From Candidatus Brocadia sp. (lineage in GTDB: Bacteria; Planctomycetota; Brocadiia; Brocadiales; Brocadiaceae), in contig JAUQXU010000024.1 of assembly GCA_030837935.1 (NCBI GenBank), forward strand, positions 1 through 11,466: a DNA stretch of 11,466 nt. The letters are read 5' to 3'. Below, piece after piece: positions 1-6,554 of the stretch. Positions within the stretch are counted from its first letter, which is position 1, and each line of letters starts with the position of its first letter. The notes under the pieces are model-generated. The model saw only the letters and a program-made list of their open reading frames with translations. It ran no database searches and was not told where the DNA came from. Both the position numbers and the translations under genes were made by a program.

Positions 1-22
1 AGTTTGTCCGTGCCACCCTGAA

Positions 23-220
23 ACCCGCTTACATAAAATAAAAATTCCCATACAATCAAGCTATTCCGTTTAAGTCCCCATTAATAAAGGGGGATTCAGG
101 GGGTTGTGTTTTTCCAGTGCTATTTTACAACCCCCTCGCCCCCTTTTCTAAGGGGGATTCTCTATGCCATACATCGTATAACCCGCTTACATGAAATGAA
201 AATTCCTATACAATCAACTT
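23..220. repeat. Pair of 40-bp direct repeats flanking a palindromic segment
   Basis: Positions 23-62 and 181-220 match at 35 of 40 bases; both begin ACCCGCTTACAT. The 118 bases between them hold the G/C-rich hairpin at 86-156. The right copy ends two bases before the stop codon of the small four-cysteine protein, so the duplicated sequence lies in that gene's 3' flank. No coding sequence was recognised from 1 to 221. The first 18 bases of the window match 17 of 18 with 6913-6930, inside the mobile element at 6555-6955, so the window opens within another dispersed repeat. Confidence 0.75.
86..156. repeat. G/C-rich inverted repeat (hairpin)
   Basis: Two arm pairs match: 86-93 (AAAGGGGG) with 139-146, and 99-107 (GGGGGTTGT) with 127-135, around an A/T-rich loop. 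A second local hairpin, 139-145 with 150-156, competes with the large one. Neither is followed by a T-run in the minus direction, so this is better described as a dispersed palindromic repeat than as a Rho-independent terminator of the upstream small gene. Confidence 0.6.
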
Positions 221-221
221 G

Positions 222-395
222 TTATTGCTTTTTCTTTTCTCTTAACAAGGCGTCCATCTCGGCCTTTATACGGGGTTCGTCAGTCTCCTTCGCCTTGTTA
301 TAGCACAGGATGCAGATGTCTCCCTTTGTGGTAGTCATCTTTTTCCATTCGTCTTTTTCTCCGAGATAGAGACCGCACTTCCAGCAATTCGCCAT
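222..395 (-). CDS. Small four-cysteine (zinc-ribbon-like) protein, 57 aa
   Basis: This is a 57-residue reading frame starting MANCWKCGLYLGEKDEW and ending in a lysine-rich tail (REKKKQ). It has two CxxC pairs, C4/C7 and C28/C31, an arrangement typical of a small zinc-binding or rubredoxin-like knuckle; metal binding is inferred. The last about 25 residues are charged and probably helical. The start is well supported: AAGGAG lies 8 bases before the ATG. It is the third minus-strand gene after rubrerythrin and the Fe-S/DUF3786 protein, separated from the latter by a 134-bp inverted repeat, so co-transcription is uncertain. I do not recognise a named family and assign no function. Gene confidence rests on the ribosome binding site and paired cysteines. 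Confidence 0.72.
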   Translation of the reverse strand: MANCWKCGLYLGEKDEWKKMTTTKGDICILCYNKAKETDEPRIKAEMDALLREKKKQ

Positions 396-403
396 GGTGA
401 ATT

Positions 404-409
404 CTCCTT
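404..409 (-). promoter_or_regulatory. Ribosome binding site of the small four-cysteine gene
   Basis: Minus-strand AAGGAG with an 8-base spacer to the ATG at 395. It is among the strongest Shine-Dalgarno sequences in the window and is the main evidence that the 57-codon frame is translated. Confidence 0.75.
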
Positions 410-412
410 ATA

Positions 413-546
413 ATTTAGCCACGAATGAACACGAACCTACACAAATAATAAAAAAGCCATTTTGTTGAATACGTCTTTCATACACAAGCCGTTCTTTCAA
501 TATTTTATTTCCCTTCGTGTCCATTTGTGCCAATTCGTGGCTAAAT
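413..546. repeat. Inverted repeat with 14-bp perfect arms
   Basis: ATTTAGCCACGAAT at 413-426 is the exact reverse complement of 533-546. Inside the arms both sides carry further related text of the CACGAA / TTCGTG type (427-447 and 513-532), so the relation extends imperfectly. It fills the gap between the Fe-S/DUF3786 gene and the small four-cysteine gene. It has no coding potential and no T-run that would mark it as a terminator. Confidence 0.7.
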
Positions 547-551
547 ACCTA

Positions 552-1325
552 TTACTTAACAAACTTTTCCACAAATCTTTCCACAAGATAGGCAAGATAT
601 TCTATGTCGATGTAAGTCTCTGCACTGCTGTCCAGAAAGAGCTTACAACTTGCCGGAAACTCTTCGTCAGCCTCCCAAAAGCATACATATAAGGGTATCC
701 GTGGTAAGAGGTCAATACGGCAGATATAATCGGCCTTCATTTTGCCCTGACTTTCCACTCCACCCAGTTCTTTACAGCGCGCCTTCAAGCCCCGGAGATT
801 CTTATTGAAGATTGTCGCGACCTTCTCTTCTGCGCTGCGCTGAAATGCCTTTACATGCGAGGCGGTGTTAGGAAAATATCCCAGGGTAACCCAGTCTCCC
901 GTTAAGGGTTTGCACCCCATTCTCCGTATATAATCATACATTATGATTTTCGACCATGAATCGTGACACGAGACATCGTTTTCAAATAAACCTTCCCTGC
1001 GCATCTCGTAAGGCTTGTTCATCATCATAACTTTTATTATTTCCCCGCTCTTTCCAACTTCAAAATGGCCGCCAATGGCAAGGGCTGCCTCTTTAAAGTT
1101 TACCTGTCCCGCCTCAACTTCTAATTCGTTACTTACTCGCTCATAGTTATCATCCATGGTTACCGGAGGTTTCTGCGAAACCGGTTCCACATCTTCCCTG
1201 ACAATATAAGGGCAATCCCATAGCCTGAGTTGTGCGTTTTTTACTTTAAGCGCAAAGGCCATACAGGTGGGCACACCACATTTACCGCAATTTGTCCTGG
1301 GTAGTTTTTTGTATATCTCAATCAT
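552..1325 (-). CDS. Fe-S cluster protein with DUF3786 domain, 257 aa
   Basis: The N-terminus carries a four-cysteine motif, C13, C16, C21 and C38 (CxxC-x4-C-x16-C). This is the pattern of the 4Fe-4S domain found at the N-terminus of the corrinoid Fe-S protein large subunit of the acetyl-CoA pathway and in RnfB-like proteins. The rest (about 50-257) resembles the uncharacterised DUF3786 family, which often follows this cluster domain in anaerobes. It is probably a soluble cytoplasmic redox or corrinoid-associated protein; the exact role is unknown. There is no signal peptide or membrane segment. The ATG at 1325 is the only good start: upstream in frame a stop is reached after seven codons, and no clear Shine-Dalgarno is visible. 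It lies downstream of rubrerythrin on the same strand, 117 bases away. Domain calls are from recognition only. Confidence 0.85.
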   Translation of the reverse strand: MIEIYKKLPRTNCGKCGVPTCMAFALKVKNAQLRLWDCPYIVREDVEPVSQKPPVTMDDNYERVSNELEVEAGQVNFKEAALAIGGHFEVGKSGEIIKVMMMNKPYEMRREGLFENDVSCHDSWSKIIMYDYIRRMGCKPLTGDWVTLGYFPNTASHVKAFQRSAEEKVATIFNKNLRGLKARCKELGGVESQGKMKADYICRIDLLPRIPLYVCFWEADEEFPASCKLFLDSSAETYIDIEYLAYLVERFVEKFVK

Positions 1326-1343
1326 TCGATTTTTGAAAGGCGT

Positions 1344-1393
1344 TCAGCCATCAGTGGCCGGCATTTAACGTCTGCCCGCCCGCTGATGGCTGA
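1344..1393. repeat. Hairpin between rubrerythrin and the Fe-S gene
   Basis: TCAGCCATCAG (1344-1354) is the exact reverse complement of 1383-1393, leaving a 28-base G/C-rich loop. It could reduce read-through from rubrerythrin into the Fe-S gene, but there is no T-run on the minus-strand exit side, so it is called a repeat and not a terminator. Confidence 0.6.
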
Positions 1394-1442
1394 TTGCTAA
1401 TTGCTTACGATTTTTTGTTTATCTGTCAGTGACAATGCCGCG

Positions 1443-1934
1443 CTAGCTGATCCTGGCAAACATGGACTTCTCTGCACCGCAGATGGGACATTTATCCGGT
1501 GCGGCCTTCTCAACCGTATTTCCACAGACCTGGCAAACATAGTAATCCACGGCCTCATTCTTGCCCAGATTTTGTAATGCCTTTTGATAAAGGTCGGCGT
1601 GGATTTTTTCTACCTTGCTGGCAATTTCAAAACTCTGCAGGGCCTGTTTGTTTCCTTCCTTTTTGGCTTCATCAATCATTTGCGGGTACATCCTGGTAAA
1701 CTCGTGTGTTTCCCCCCCAATGGCCTCCTGGATATTTTCTTTTGTACTCTTAATACCTCCCATTACCCTTAAATGGTTGTGGGCATGTACCGTTTCTGCC
1801 TCGGCAGCAGCACGAAAGAGCTTCGCAACCTGCTTAAAACCCTCTTCATCTGCCTTTTTGGCGAAGGCGAGGTATTTTCTATTGGCCTGCGATTCACCCG
1901 CAAAGGCATCCTTCAAATTATCTAATGTCGACAT
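1443..1934 (-). CDS. rbr: Rubrerythrin, 163 aa
   Basis: This is a peroxide-reducing non-heme diiron protein of the anaerobe oxidative-stress response, acting in the cytoplasm as an NAD(P)H- or rubredoxin-linked peroxidase. The four-helix ferritin-like domain spans about 1-125, with diiron ligands at E14, E47/H50 (ExxH), E75 and E78, and E109/H112 (second ExxH). A rubredoxin-like C-terminal domain has C134, C137, C149 and C152 (CxxC-x11-CxxC). At 163 residues it belongs to the compact form, shorter than the roughly 190-residue clostridial and Desulfovibrio proteins, but no ligand is missing. The start is fixed by AAAGGAG (1945-1951) 10 bases upstream. It follows biotin ligase by 50 bases on the same strand, so it may be transcribed with that operon or from its own promoter. 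All expected metal ligands are present. Confidence 0.96.
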   Translation of the reverse strand: MSTLDNLKDAFAGESQANRKYLAFAKKADEEGFKQVAKLFRAAAEAETVHAHNHLRVMGGIKSTKENIQEAIGGETHEFTRMYPQMIDEAKKEGNKQALQSFEIASKVEKIHADLYQKALQNLGKNEAVDYYVCQVCGNTVEKAAPDKCPICGAEKSMFARIS

Positions 1935-1984
1935 ATATTCTTTTCTCCTTTCTTCTTATTAAAAAAAACACCATTTAAAGATAC

Positions 1985-2707
1985 TCAAATCTCACGAAAC
2001 AATTTTACCCGAAAAGGCGGGTAATAACAAACATGGCCCGAATCGTTTTTTGTAATCAGCTCTCCATATTTATTAACCCCTATAAAGAATTCACGACGGA
2101 TTCCTTCGTCAAGTTCCAATTCCGCCTGGCGCGGGCTTCCCCATCCACAAGCAGCATTAATTTCTTCCAATATGGCAGTGAATCCGTTTTTCTCCATTTG
2201 ACGATGAACGTCTTCCGTTGTTTTTAATATTAAACCTGTTAATTCATGAAGAGCCGGTACTTGATTTACAATATCAGACAGGCGTGTTGCCTTACAAGGC
2301 AATTCCTGATGTATCTGTTCTGGTCTGTTCAAAACATTTATTCCTATACCTATAACGGCTGCATCTTCGTAAAATTGTTCAACTAACAAACCTGCCAGTT
2401 TCACGTTCCTGACCAAAATATCGTTAGGCCAGCGGAGACGCACTTCATGAGCTCCCAGATCTTTGATAACTTTTACTATTGCCCATCCCATGGCCAAAGG
2501 TAAAGTCCCCCACACGTCCCTTTCCCTACCGACAGGCAAAACCAAAGAAAGCCACAAACCTCCATACTGAGAAATCCAGGACCTTCCGTGCCTCCCTCGT
2601 CCTGAGATTTGATGATTAGCGCGTACAGCATTCCAGGGTGGTAAATTACGGGCTATATCATTTGTAGAACCCACCGTATCGTATACATGAACACACCATT
2701 TCGACAT
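1985..2707 (-). CDS. birA: Biotin-[carboxyl carrier protein] ligase, 240 aa
   Basis: This enzyme activates biotin with ATP and transfers it to the lysine of biotin acceptor domains. The signatures are present: STN at 14-16, the biotinyl-AMP loop GRGRHGR (36-42), RWPNDI (92-97), KLAGLLVE (103-110) and GIGINV (120-125), then a small C-terminal domain. There is no N-terminal helix-turn-helix, so it is a monofunctional (class I) ligase and should not act as the biotin operon repressor known from E. coli. It begins 5 bases after the mmdB stop codon, as the last gene of the mmd operon. This places the modifying enzyme with its obvious substrate, the biotinyl protein MmdC. The Shine-Dalgarno is weak, which suggests translational coupling to mmdB. 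Confidence 0.94.
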   Translation of the reverse strand: MSKWCVHVYDTVGSTNDIARNLPPWNAVRANHQISGRGRHGRSWISQYGGLWLSLVLPVGRERDVWGTLPLAMGWAIVKVIKDLGAHEVRLRWPNDILVRNVKLAGLLVEQFYEDAAVIGIGINVLNRPEQIHQELPCKATRLSDIVNQVPALHELTGLILKTTEDVHRQMEKNGFTAILEEINAACGWGSPRQAELELDEGIRREFFIGVNKYGELITKNDSGHVCYYPPFRVKLFREI

Positions 2708-2712
2708 AACGC

Positions 2713-3849
2713 TTACTTACTCAGACACGAAATAAAGTAGCCAGCCACAATAACCGCACCAATGCCGCCAGCGATATTCGGTCCCATCGCATGCATAATG
2801 AGATAATTAGCCGGGTCTTCTCTCTGGCCTTCCAGATGTACCACACGTGCCGACATGGGCATAGCTGAAACTCCCGCAGCGCCAATAAGTGGATTAACGG
2901 GATCACGGGGACTCAGGCAATTCATCAACTTCCCCATGAGAACGCCACCCGCTGTTGAAGCTGCAAAGGCAAACGCACCCAGAAAAACAATTTTGAGCGT
3001 TTCCGTGTTGAGAAATCGTTCGCCTGTCATGGTTATGCCGACGCTGGTACCCAGAAAGATGGTAACAACATTAATAATTTCATTTTGAGCAGCGCCTGAT
3101 AATCGTCCTGTTACACCACACTCCCGGAGAAAATTTCCCAGCATCAGCATGAAAACTAAAGGAGACGCGCTCGGAACAAGCAGGATACAAAAAACGGTGA
3201 CCATTAATGAAAAAAGCAGTTTCTCCAGTTTTGGTACCTTGCGCAGTGATTTCATCCGGATTTTTCGTTCATGCCTTGTTGTCAATAACCTCATAATTGG
3301 TGGTTGGATTAATGGAACTAAGGACATATAGCTATAAGCAGCTACTGCAATCGGGGCCATAAGTTCGGGAGCAAGTTTATTACACATAAATATCGCTGTA
3401 GGGCCATCTGCCCCGCCAATGATTCCAATTGATGCGGCCTGTTTGGAGGTAAACCCAAGGAGGGACGCGCCGAGAAACGTTATAAATATTCCCAACTGCG
3501 CTGCGGCACCTAAAATCAATGTGCGGGGATTTGCAATCAATGGGCCAAAATCGGTTAGCGCCCCTACACCCAAAAAGATTAGCGGCGGAAAAATTTCCCA
3601 GGTAATTCCCCTGGAAATGTAATAGTAAAGACCTCCCGCTTCAGCACTTGTCGGGAGGTTAACAATACCTCTCGTCGGTAAGTTTGCTATAAGCGCCCCG
3701 AAGGCAATGGGTACGAGAAGCAGAGGCTCAAAACCTTTAAAAACAGCGAGGTAAAGCAGCGCAAGCACTATGGCCCACATCACTATCATTTTCCAGGTTA
3801 CAAGGTGAAAAGCCGTCTGGTGTAAAAAATTGATCAGGTCATGAATCAT
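2713..3849 (-). CDS. mmdB: Methylmalonyl-CoA decarboxylase beta subunit (Na+-pumping), 378 aa
   Basis: This is the integral membrane subunit that decarboxylates carboxybiotin and exports Na+, of the OadB/MmdB/GcdB family. It is hydrophobic throughout, with many membrane segments. It has the family signature GGADGPT around D148, matching the region of the essential aspartate described in Klebsiella OadB. It also has the C-terminal polar membrane motifs NPLIGAAGVSAMP (319-331) and MGPNIAGGIGA (355-365), which in the family line the Na+ and proton pathway. The length is normal for the beta-subunit family. The complex is assigned as methylmalonyl-CoA decarboxylase and not oxaloacetate or glutaconyl-CoA decarboxylase because the partner transferase in the operon is of the MmdA type and the neighbours are mutase genes. 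It is the fourth gene of mmdA-D-C-B, 43 bases after mmdC. Confidence 0.93.
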   Translation of the reverse strand: MIHDLINFLHQTAFHLVTWKMIVMWAIVLALLYLAVFKGFEPLLLVPIAFGALIANLPTRGIVNLPTSAEAGGLYYYISRGITWEIFPPLIFLGVGALTDFGPLIANPRTLILGAAAQLGIFITFLGASLLGFTSKQAASIGIIGGADGPTAIFMCNKLAPELMAPIAVAAYSYMSLVPLIQPPIMRLLTTRHERKIRMKSLRKVPKLEKLLFSLMVTVFCILLVPSASPLVFMLMLGNFLRECGVTGRLSGAAQNEIINVVTIFLGTSVGITMTGERFLNTETLKIVFLGAFAFAASTAGGVLMGKLMNCLSPRDPVNPLIGAAGVSAMPMSARVVHLEGQREDPANYLIMHAMGPNIAGGIGAVIVAGYFISCLSK

Positions 3850-3892
3850 AATAAAAAAATGGATTCCTGTTGCAACAATGTCTTTCTTAAAT

Positions 3893-4267
3893 TTACACGA
3901 TAGTTGCGAGCGGTTGACCTTCCTCTACAGTATCTCCAACTTTTACATGAATGGCAGAAATACGGCCATCACGGGGGGCATAAATGTAGTTATTCATTTT
4001 CATGGCTTCAAGCACCATTAAGGGGGCCCTTTCTTTCACTAGTTGTCCCGCTTGCACAGAAATAGCGACAACCTGTCCCGCCAGCGGACTGGCAACATCC
4101 TTTGATTCCGCATGTACAGGAGAGACGGCAACTGGCATCGCCGGCTCCTGAATGGGAGAAGGTGCGACCTGTTTTAATGGAGGTGGGGCGCCGTCCCCGT
4201 TATCCTCAAGAACCTCAACCGTTACTTCATATACTTTGCCTGCTACGGTTACTCTTAGTTTCTTCAT
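3893..4267 (-). CDS. mmdC: Biotin carboxyl carrier (gamma) subunit, 124 aa
   Basis: This biotinylated carrier shuttles CO2 between the MmdA transferase and the MmdB membrane decarboxylase. The N-terminus (about 1-22, KLRVTVAGKVYEVTVE) is the short beta-strand start common to such carriers. Residues 27-55 are a flexible proline/alanine-rich linker. The biotinyl domain runs from about 58 to 124, with the biotin attachment lysine K90 in EAMKM (87-91), 34 residues from the C-terminus as usual. It sits between mmdD and mmdB. It is separated from mmdD by 72 bases that contain a strong hairpin. The Shine-Dalgarno is weak. BirA in the same operon presumably biotinylates K90. Confidence 0.95.
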   Translation of the reverse strand: MKKLRVTVAGKVYEVTVEVLEDNGDGAPPPLKQVAPSPIQEPAMPVAVSPVHAESKDVASPLAGQVVAISVQAGQLVKERAPLMVLEAMKMNNYIYAPRDGRISAIHVKVGDTVEEGQPLATIV

Positions 4268-4287
4268 AGTTTTCAGAATTATTTACC

Positions 4288-4325
4288 TTGAATTTTACCG
4301 TATCTTATATTACCGTAAAATTCAA
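4288..4325. repeat. Intercistronic hairpin between mmdD and mmdC
   Basis: TTGAATTTTAC (4288-4298) is the exact reverse complement of 4315-4325 around a 16-base loop. It lies inside the mmd operon just before mmdC, with no T-run on the minus-strand exit side. A role in mRNA processing or in adjusting the amount of the carrier subunit is possible but is inference. Confidence 0.6.
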
Positions 4326-4339
4326 TTTCTTAATGGTGA

Positions 4340-4747
4340 TTACCGAACTTTGTGTGATGCAAGATGTTGTCGCCTTCCTTCAACTGACCATGCCTGTAAA
4401 TAGAGTTCTTCAAGAACTTTACCATTAACTACGGGTTTAATAGAGACAATTCGATGAGATTCGTTTATTATTGAATACACCGATGCAGTAATGACAGCTA
4501 TAAGCACATGAGGGTCTTCCGCCTGGGTTAGAGCAAGCAATTGTTCAGGGACTGCGCTGATAACCGGCGATGATTTCCGTTTCTCTATTTTTTTAAAAAG
4601 TCTGCCTGTTAAACTTACTATGAAAGCAATAAATCCTAAGGCCAGCAACACAAGAACCAGTCCTACTCCCTGAAAGCGGATATTTTCCAGAAAAGATGGG
4701 TGTTCTGCTATACTGGCTAATGTTATTACTATATCAAAAATTGTCAT
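4340..4747 (-). CDS. mmdD: Methylmalonyl-CoA decarboxylase delta subunit (OadG family), 135 aa
   Basis: This is a small membrane anchor that holds the transferase and the beta subunit together, of the OadG/MmdD family. One hydrophobic helix (about 26-47, VGLVLVLLALGFIAFIVSL) is followed by a basic, lysine-rich stretch (52-58). The C-terminal region begins PHVLIAVITASVYSI and contains HRIVSIKP and WSVEGRR, resembling the conserved tail seen in many OadG-type subunits (A-AI-A-V, RIRSI, W-GR). The ATG overlaps the mmdA stop codon (ATGA), so translation is coupled. The sequence of this family is poorly conserved, so the assignment relies on the single helix, the C-terminal motif and the position between mmdA and mmdC, as in the Propionigenium mmdADCB order. 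Confidence 0.85.
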   Translation of the reverse strand: MTIFDIVITLASIAEHPSFLENIRFQGVGLVLVLLALGFIAFIVSLTGRLFKKIEKRKSSPVISAVPEQLLALTQAEDPHVLIAVITASVYSIINESHRIVSIKPVVNGKVLEELYLQAWSVEGRRQHLASHKVR

Positions 4748-6294
4748 AAAGGGATATTCCCATGCTTTTTCGGCGGACGAGTCTCACGTTTTGAAAGTGT
4801 CTTGCGTAAAGCCAGTGAAATCACAGAGCGCGTACGTGAAGGTTCAATAACATCGGTAATATATGCATGAGCAGCTGCCTGATAGGGTGAGGCAAACCTT
4901 TCCCGGTAAGCTGCAGCAAGCTCAGCTTCCTTAGCCTTTGGATCCGCAGCGGATTCAATCTCATGGCGATAAATGATCTTCACCGCGCCTTCTGCCCCCA
5001 TTACAGCAATCTCTGCAGTTGGCCATGCAAAGACATAGTCTGCTCCCATATCGCGACTGCACATAGCCAGGTAAGCCCCTCCATATGCCTTTCTGAGAAT
5101 TACCGTAATTTTTGGAACGGTGGCAGCAGCATAGGCAAACAACATCTTTGCTCCATGCCGGATAATCCCACCCTGCTCCTGAAAAACTCCCGGGAGAAAT
5201 CCGGGAACGTCTACAAGAGTTATCAGTGGGATGTTGAATACGTTACAGAAACGAATAAAACGACTTGCCTTATCTGAGGCATCAATATCAATTGTTCCAG
5301 CTTTCACTATGGGCTGGTTGGCGACGATCCCTACTACAATTCCATCAATTCTTGCAAAACCAATAGCAATATTTTTAGCCCAGTCCTTTTGTACTTCAAG
5401 GAGATCGCCATTATCGACCAGCCGCTTAATTACTTCCAGCACGTCGAGTGGTTCCTTGTTATCATCCGGTATGATCTCATGCATACCCGTGTCTTCACTC
5501 AGAGAAATATTTTCTGTGGGACGGTGCGGTGGGTCGAATATATTATTCGACGGCAGATAGGAGAGCAATTGTCGGACAAGTTCAATGGCATGGGTATCGT
5601 TTTCTGCGACAAAATGAACATTTCCACTGACTGTTGCATGCATTGGAGCTCCGCCAATTTCTTCCATAGTTGTACTCTGTCCCGTTGTTGCTTTGATTAC
5701 GTCGGGTCCACAAATAAACATACTGGCATTCTTCTTCGTCATAATGATAAAATCCATTAATGCGGGAGAATAAGCCGCTCCTCCGGCACAAGGACCTGCA
5801 ACGATAGCGATCTGAGGGACTACCCCGGAGAGCAAGACATTTCTATAGAAAACCTGTCCATACCCTGATAATGAATCAACACCTTCCTGAATTCTTGCAC
5901 CTCCGGAATCATTAAAGCCGATTAATGGCATTCCGGTTTTTATTGCATAGTCCATGAGATCGCATATCTTCCTGGCATGAATTTTTCCTAATGCACCCCC
6001 GCCAACCATGAAATCCTGACTAAAAGCTGCGACAGGTCTGCCATTCATATATCCGGTTCCTGTTACTACACCATCACCGGGCAGTGTCTTCTTTTCCATG
6101 CCAAAGTCATGGCAAGCGTGATGGGCATGCATCCCTGTTTCCTGGAAGGTATCGGCGTCAAAGAGATTTATTAGACGTTCACGTGCTGTCATTAAATCTG
6201 AAGCATGGCGCTCATTGATTTTTTCGCCTCCACCCGTAATGATCGATTTACAACGTATTTTTAAATCATCAAGGAGTTTTTGTAACATGGTCAT
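4744..6294 (-). CDS. mmdA: Methylmalonyl-CoA decarboxylase/carboxyltransferase alpha subunit, 516 aa
   Basis: This cytoplasmic subunit transfers the carboxyl group of (S)-methylmalonyl-CoA to biotin, giving propionyl-CoA; it belongs to the crotonase-fold carboxyltransferase family with PccB and the transcarboxylase 12S subunit. It has the N-terminal GGG (21-23) and TARERL (36-41). The first half carries SGGARIQEG (130-138) and the oxyanion segment GPCAGGAAYSPA (167-178). The second half contains VDVPGFLPG, GGIIRHGAK and RKAYGGAYLAM (about 401-411). It ends in the family tail KKHGNIPL. The length is normal. A longer frame reaches 6354, but its first 20 residues are encoded by the inverted end of the element at 6322-6493 and are not family-like, so I choose the ATG at 6294 (6288 is also possible). 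It is the first gene of the operon and overlaps mmdD by ATGA. A plain propionyl-CoA carboxylase beta is unlikely given mmdB and mmdD. Confidence 0.93.
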   Translation of the reverse strand: MTMLQKLLDDLKIRCKSIITGGGEKINERHASDLMTARERLINLFDADTFQETGMHAHHACHDFGMEKKTLPGDGVVTGTGYMNGRPVAAFSQDFMVGGGALGKIHARKICDLMDYAIKTGMPLIGFNDSGGARIQEGVDSLSGYGQVFYRNVLLSGVVPQIAIVAGPCAGGAAYSPALMDFIIMTKKNASMFICGPDVIKATTGQSTTMEEIGGAPMHATVSGNVHFVAENDTHAIELVRQLLSYLPSNNIFDPPHRPTENISLSEDTGMHEIIPDDNKEPLDVLEVIKRLVDNGDLLEVQKDWAKNIAIGFARIDGIVVGIVANQPIVKAGTIDIDASDKASRFIRFCNVFNIPLITLVDVPGFLPGVFQEQGGIIRHGAKMLFAYAAATVPKITVILRKAYGGAYLAMCSRDMGADYVFAWPTAEIAVMGAEGAVKIIYRHEIESAADPKAKEAELAAAYRERFASPYQAAAHAYITDVIEPSRTRSVISLALRKTLSKRETRPPKKHGNIPL

Positions 6295-6321
6295 AATATA
6301 AACTTCAAAATTATTTATTTT

Positions 6322-6493
6322 GTAACAATTTAGCTTTTTGAAAATCCCTTTCAACTGCTCGCTCCCAAACTCCTGTTTGGGAGCGTAATGGACGAGAAAC
6401 TCAGTTTCTCTGCAATTGTGTTCCCAAACAGGAGTTTGGGAACAAGATTAATGGTTTATTTAAAGGCAATTTTTCAAACGGCTAAAATGTTAC
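6322..6493. mobile_element. MITE-like element A, 172 bp, GTAAC inverted ends
   Basis: The left end 6322-6344 (GTAACAATTTAGC...) and right end 6471-6493 are inverted copies matching at 20 of 23 bases. The flanking octamers 6314-6321 (TTTATTTT) and 6494-6501 (CTTCTTTT) match at 6 of 8, a weak hint of a target duplication. The interior is three hairpins (6361-6443) with no coding capacity. The same ends occur on the element at 10517-10888. The terminal GTAA and 8-bp duplication are features known for the IS66 family, so a non-autonomous IS66-type derivative is inferred. The left end lies 27 bases upstream of the mmdA start, so it may also supply or disturb the operon promoter. Confidence 0.6.
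6361..6443. repeat. Three consecutive hairpins inside element A
   Basis: Hairpin 1 is GCTCCCAAAC/GTTTGGGAGC (6361-6370 with 6375-6384). Hairpin 2 is GAGAAACT/AGTTTCTC (6394-6401 with 6403-6410). Hairpin 3 is GTTCCCAAAC/GTTTGGGAAC (6420-6429 with 6434-6443). The cores of hairpins 1 and 3 (CCCAAACTCCTGTTTGGG and its complement) are also reverse complements of each other, so the whole block can fold as one cruciform or as three separate stems. Confidence 0.8.
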
Positions 6494-6554
6494 CTTCTTT
6501 TTAAGTTTTTTTACCACCCCTTTATCCCCTCATTGCGAAGGCAGGGATTGAGGG

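Noticed and set aside
1344..1393. Rho-independent terminator after rubrerythrin
   Set aside because: The stem is perfect, but the loop is long and no T-run follows on the minus strand.
2713..6294. Oxaloacetate or glutaconyl-CoA decarboxylase
   Set aside because: There is no OadA-type or GcdA-type subunit; the transferase is of the MmdA/12S type and the neighbours are methylmalonyl-CoA enzymes.
6295..6354. 20-residue N-terminal extension of MmdA
   Set aside because: It is encoded largely by the inverted end of a mobile element repeated elsewhere in non-coding DNA, and the family-like N-terminus begins at the ATG at 6294.
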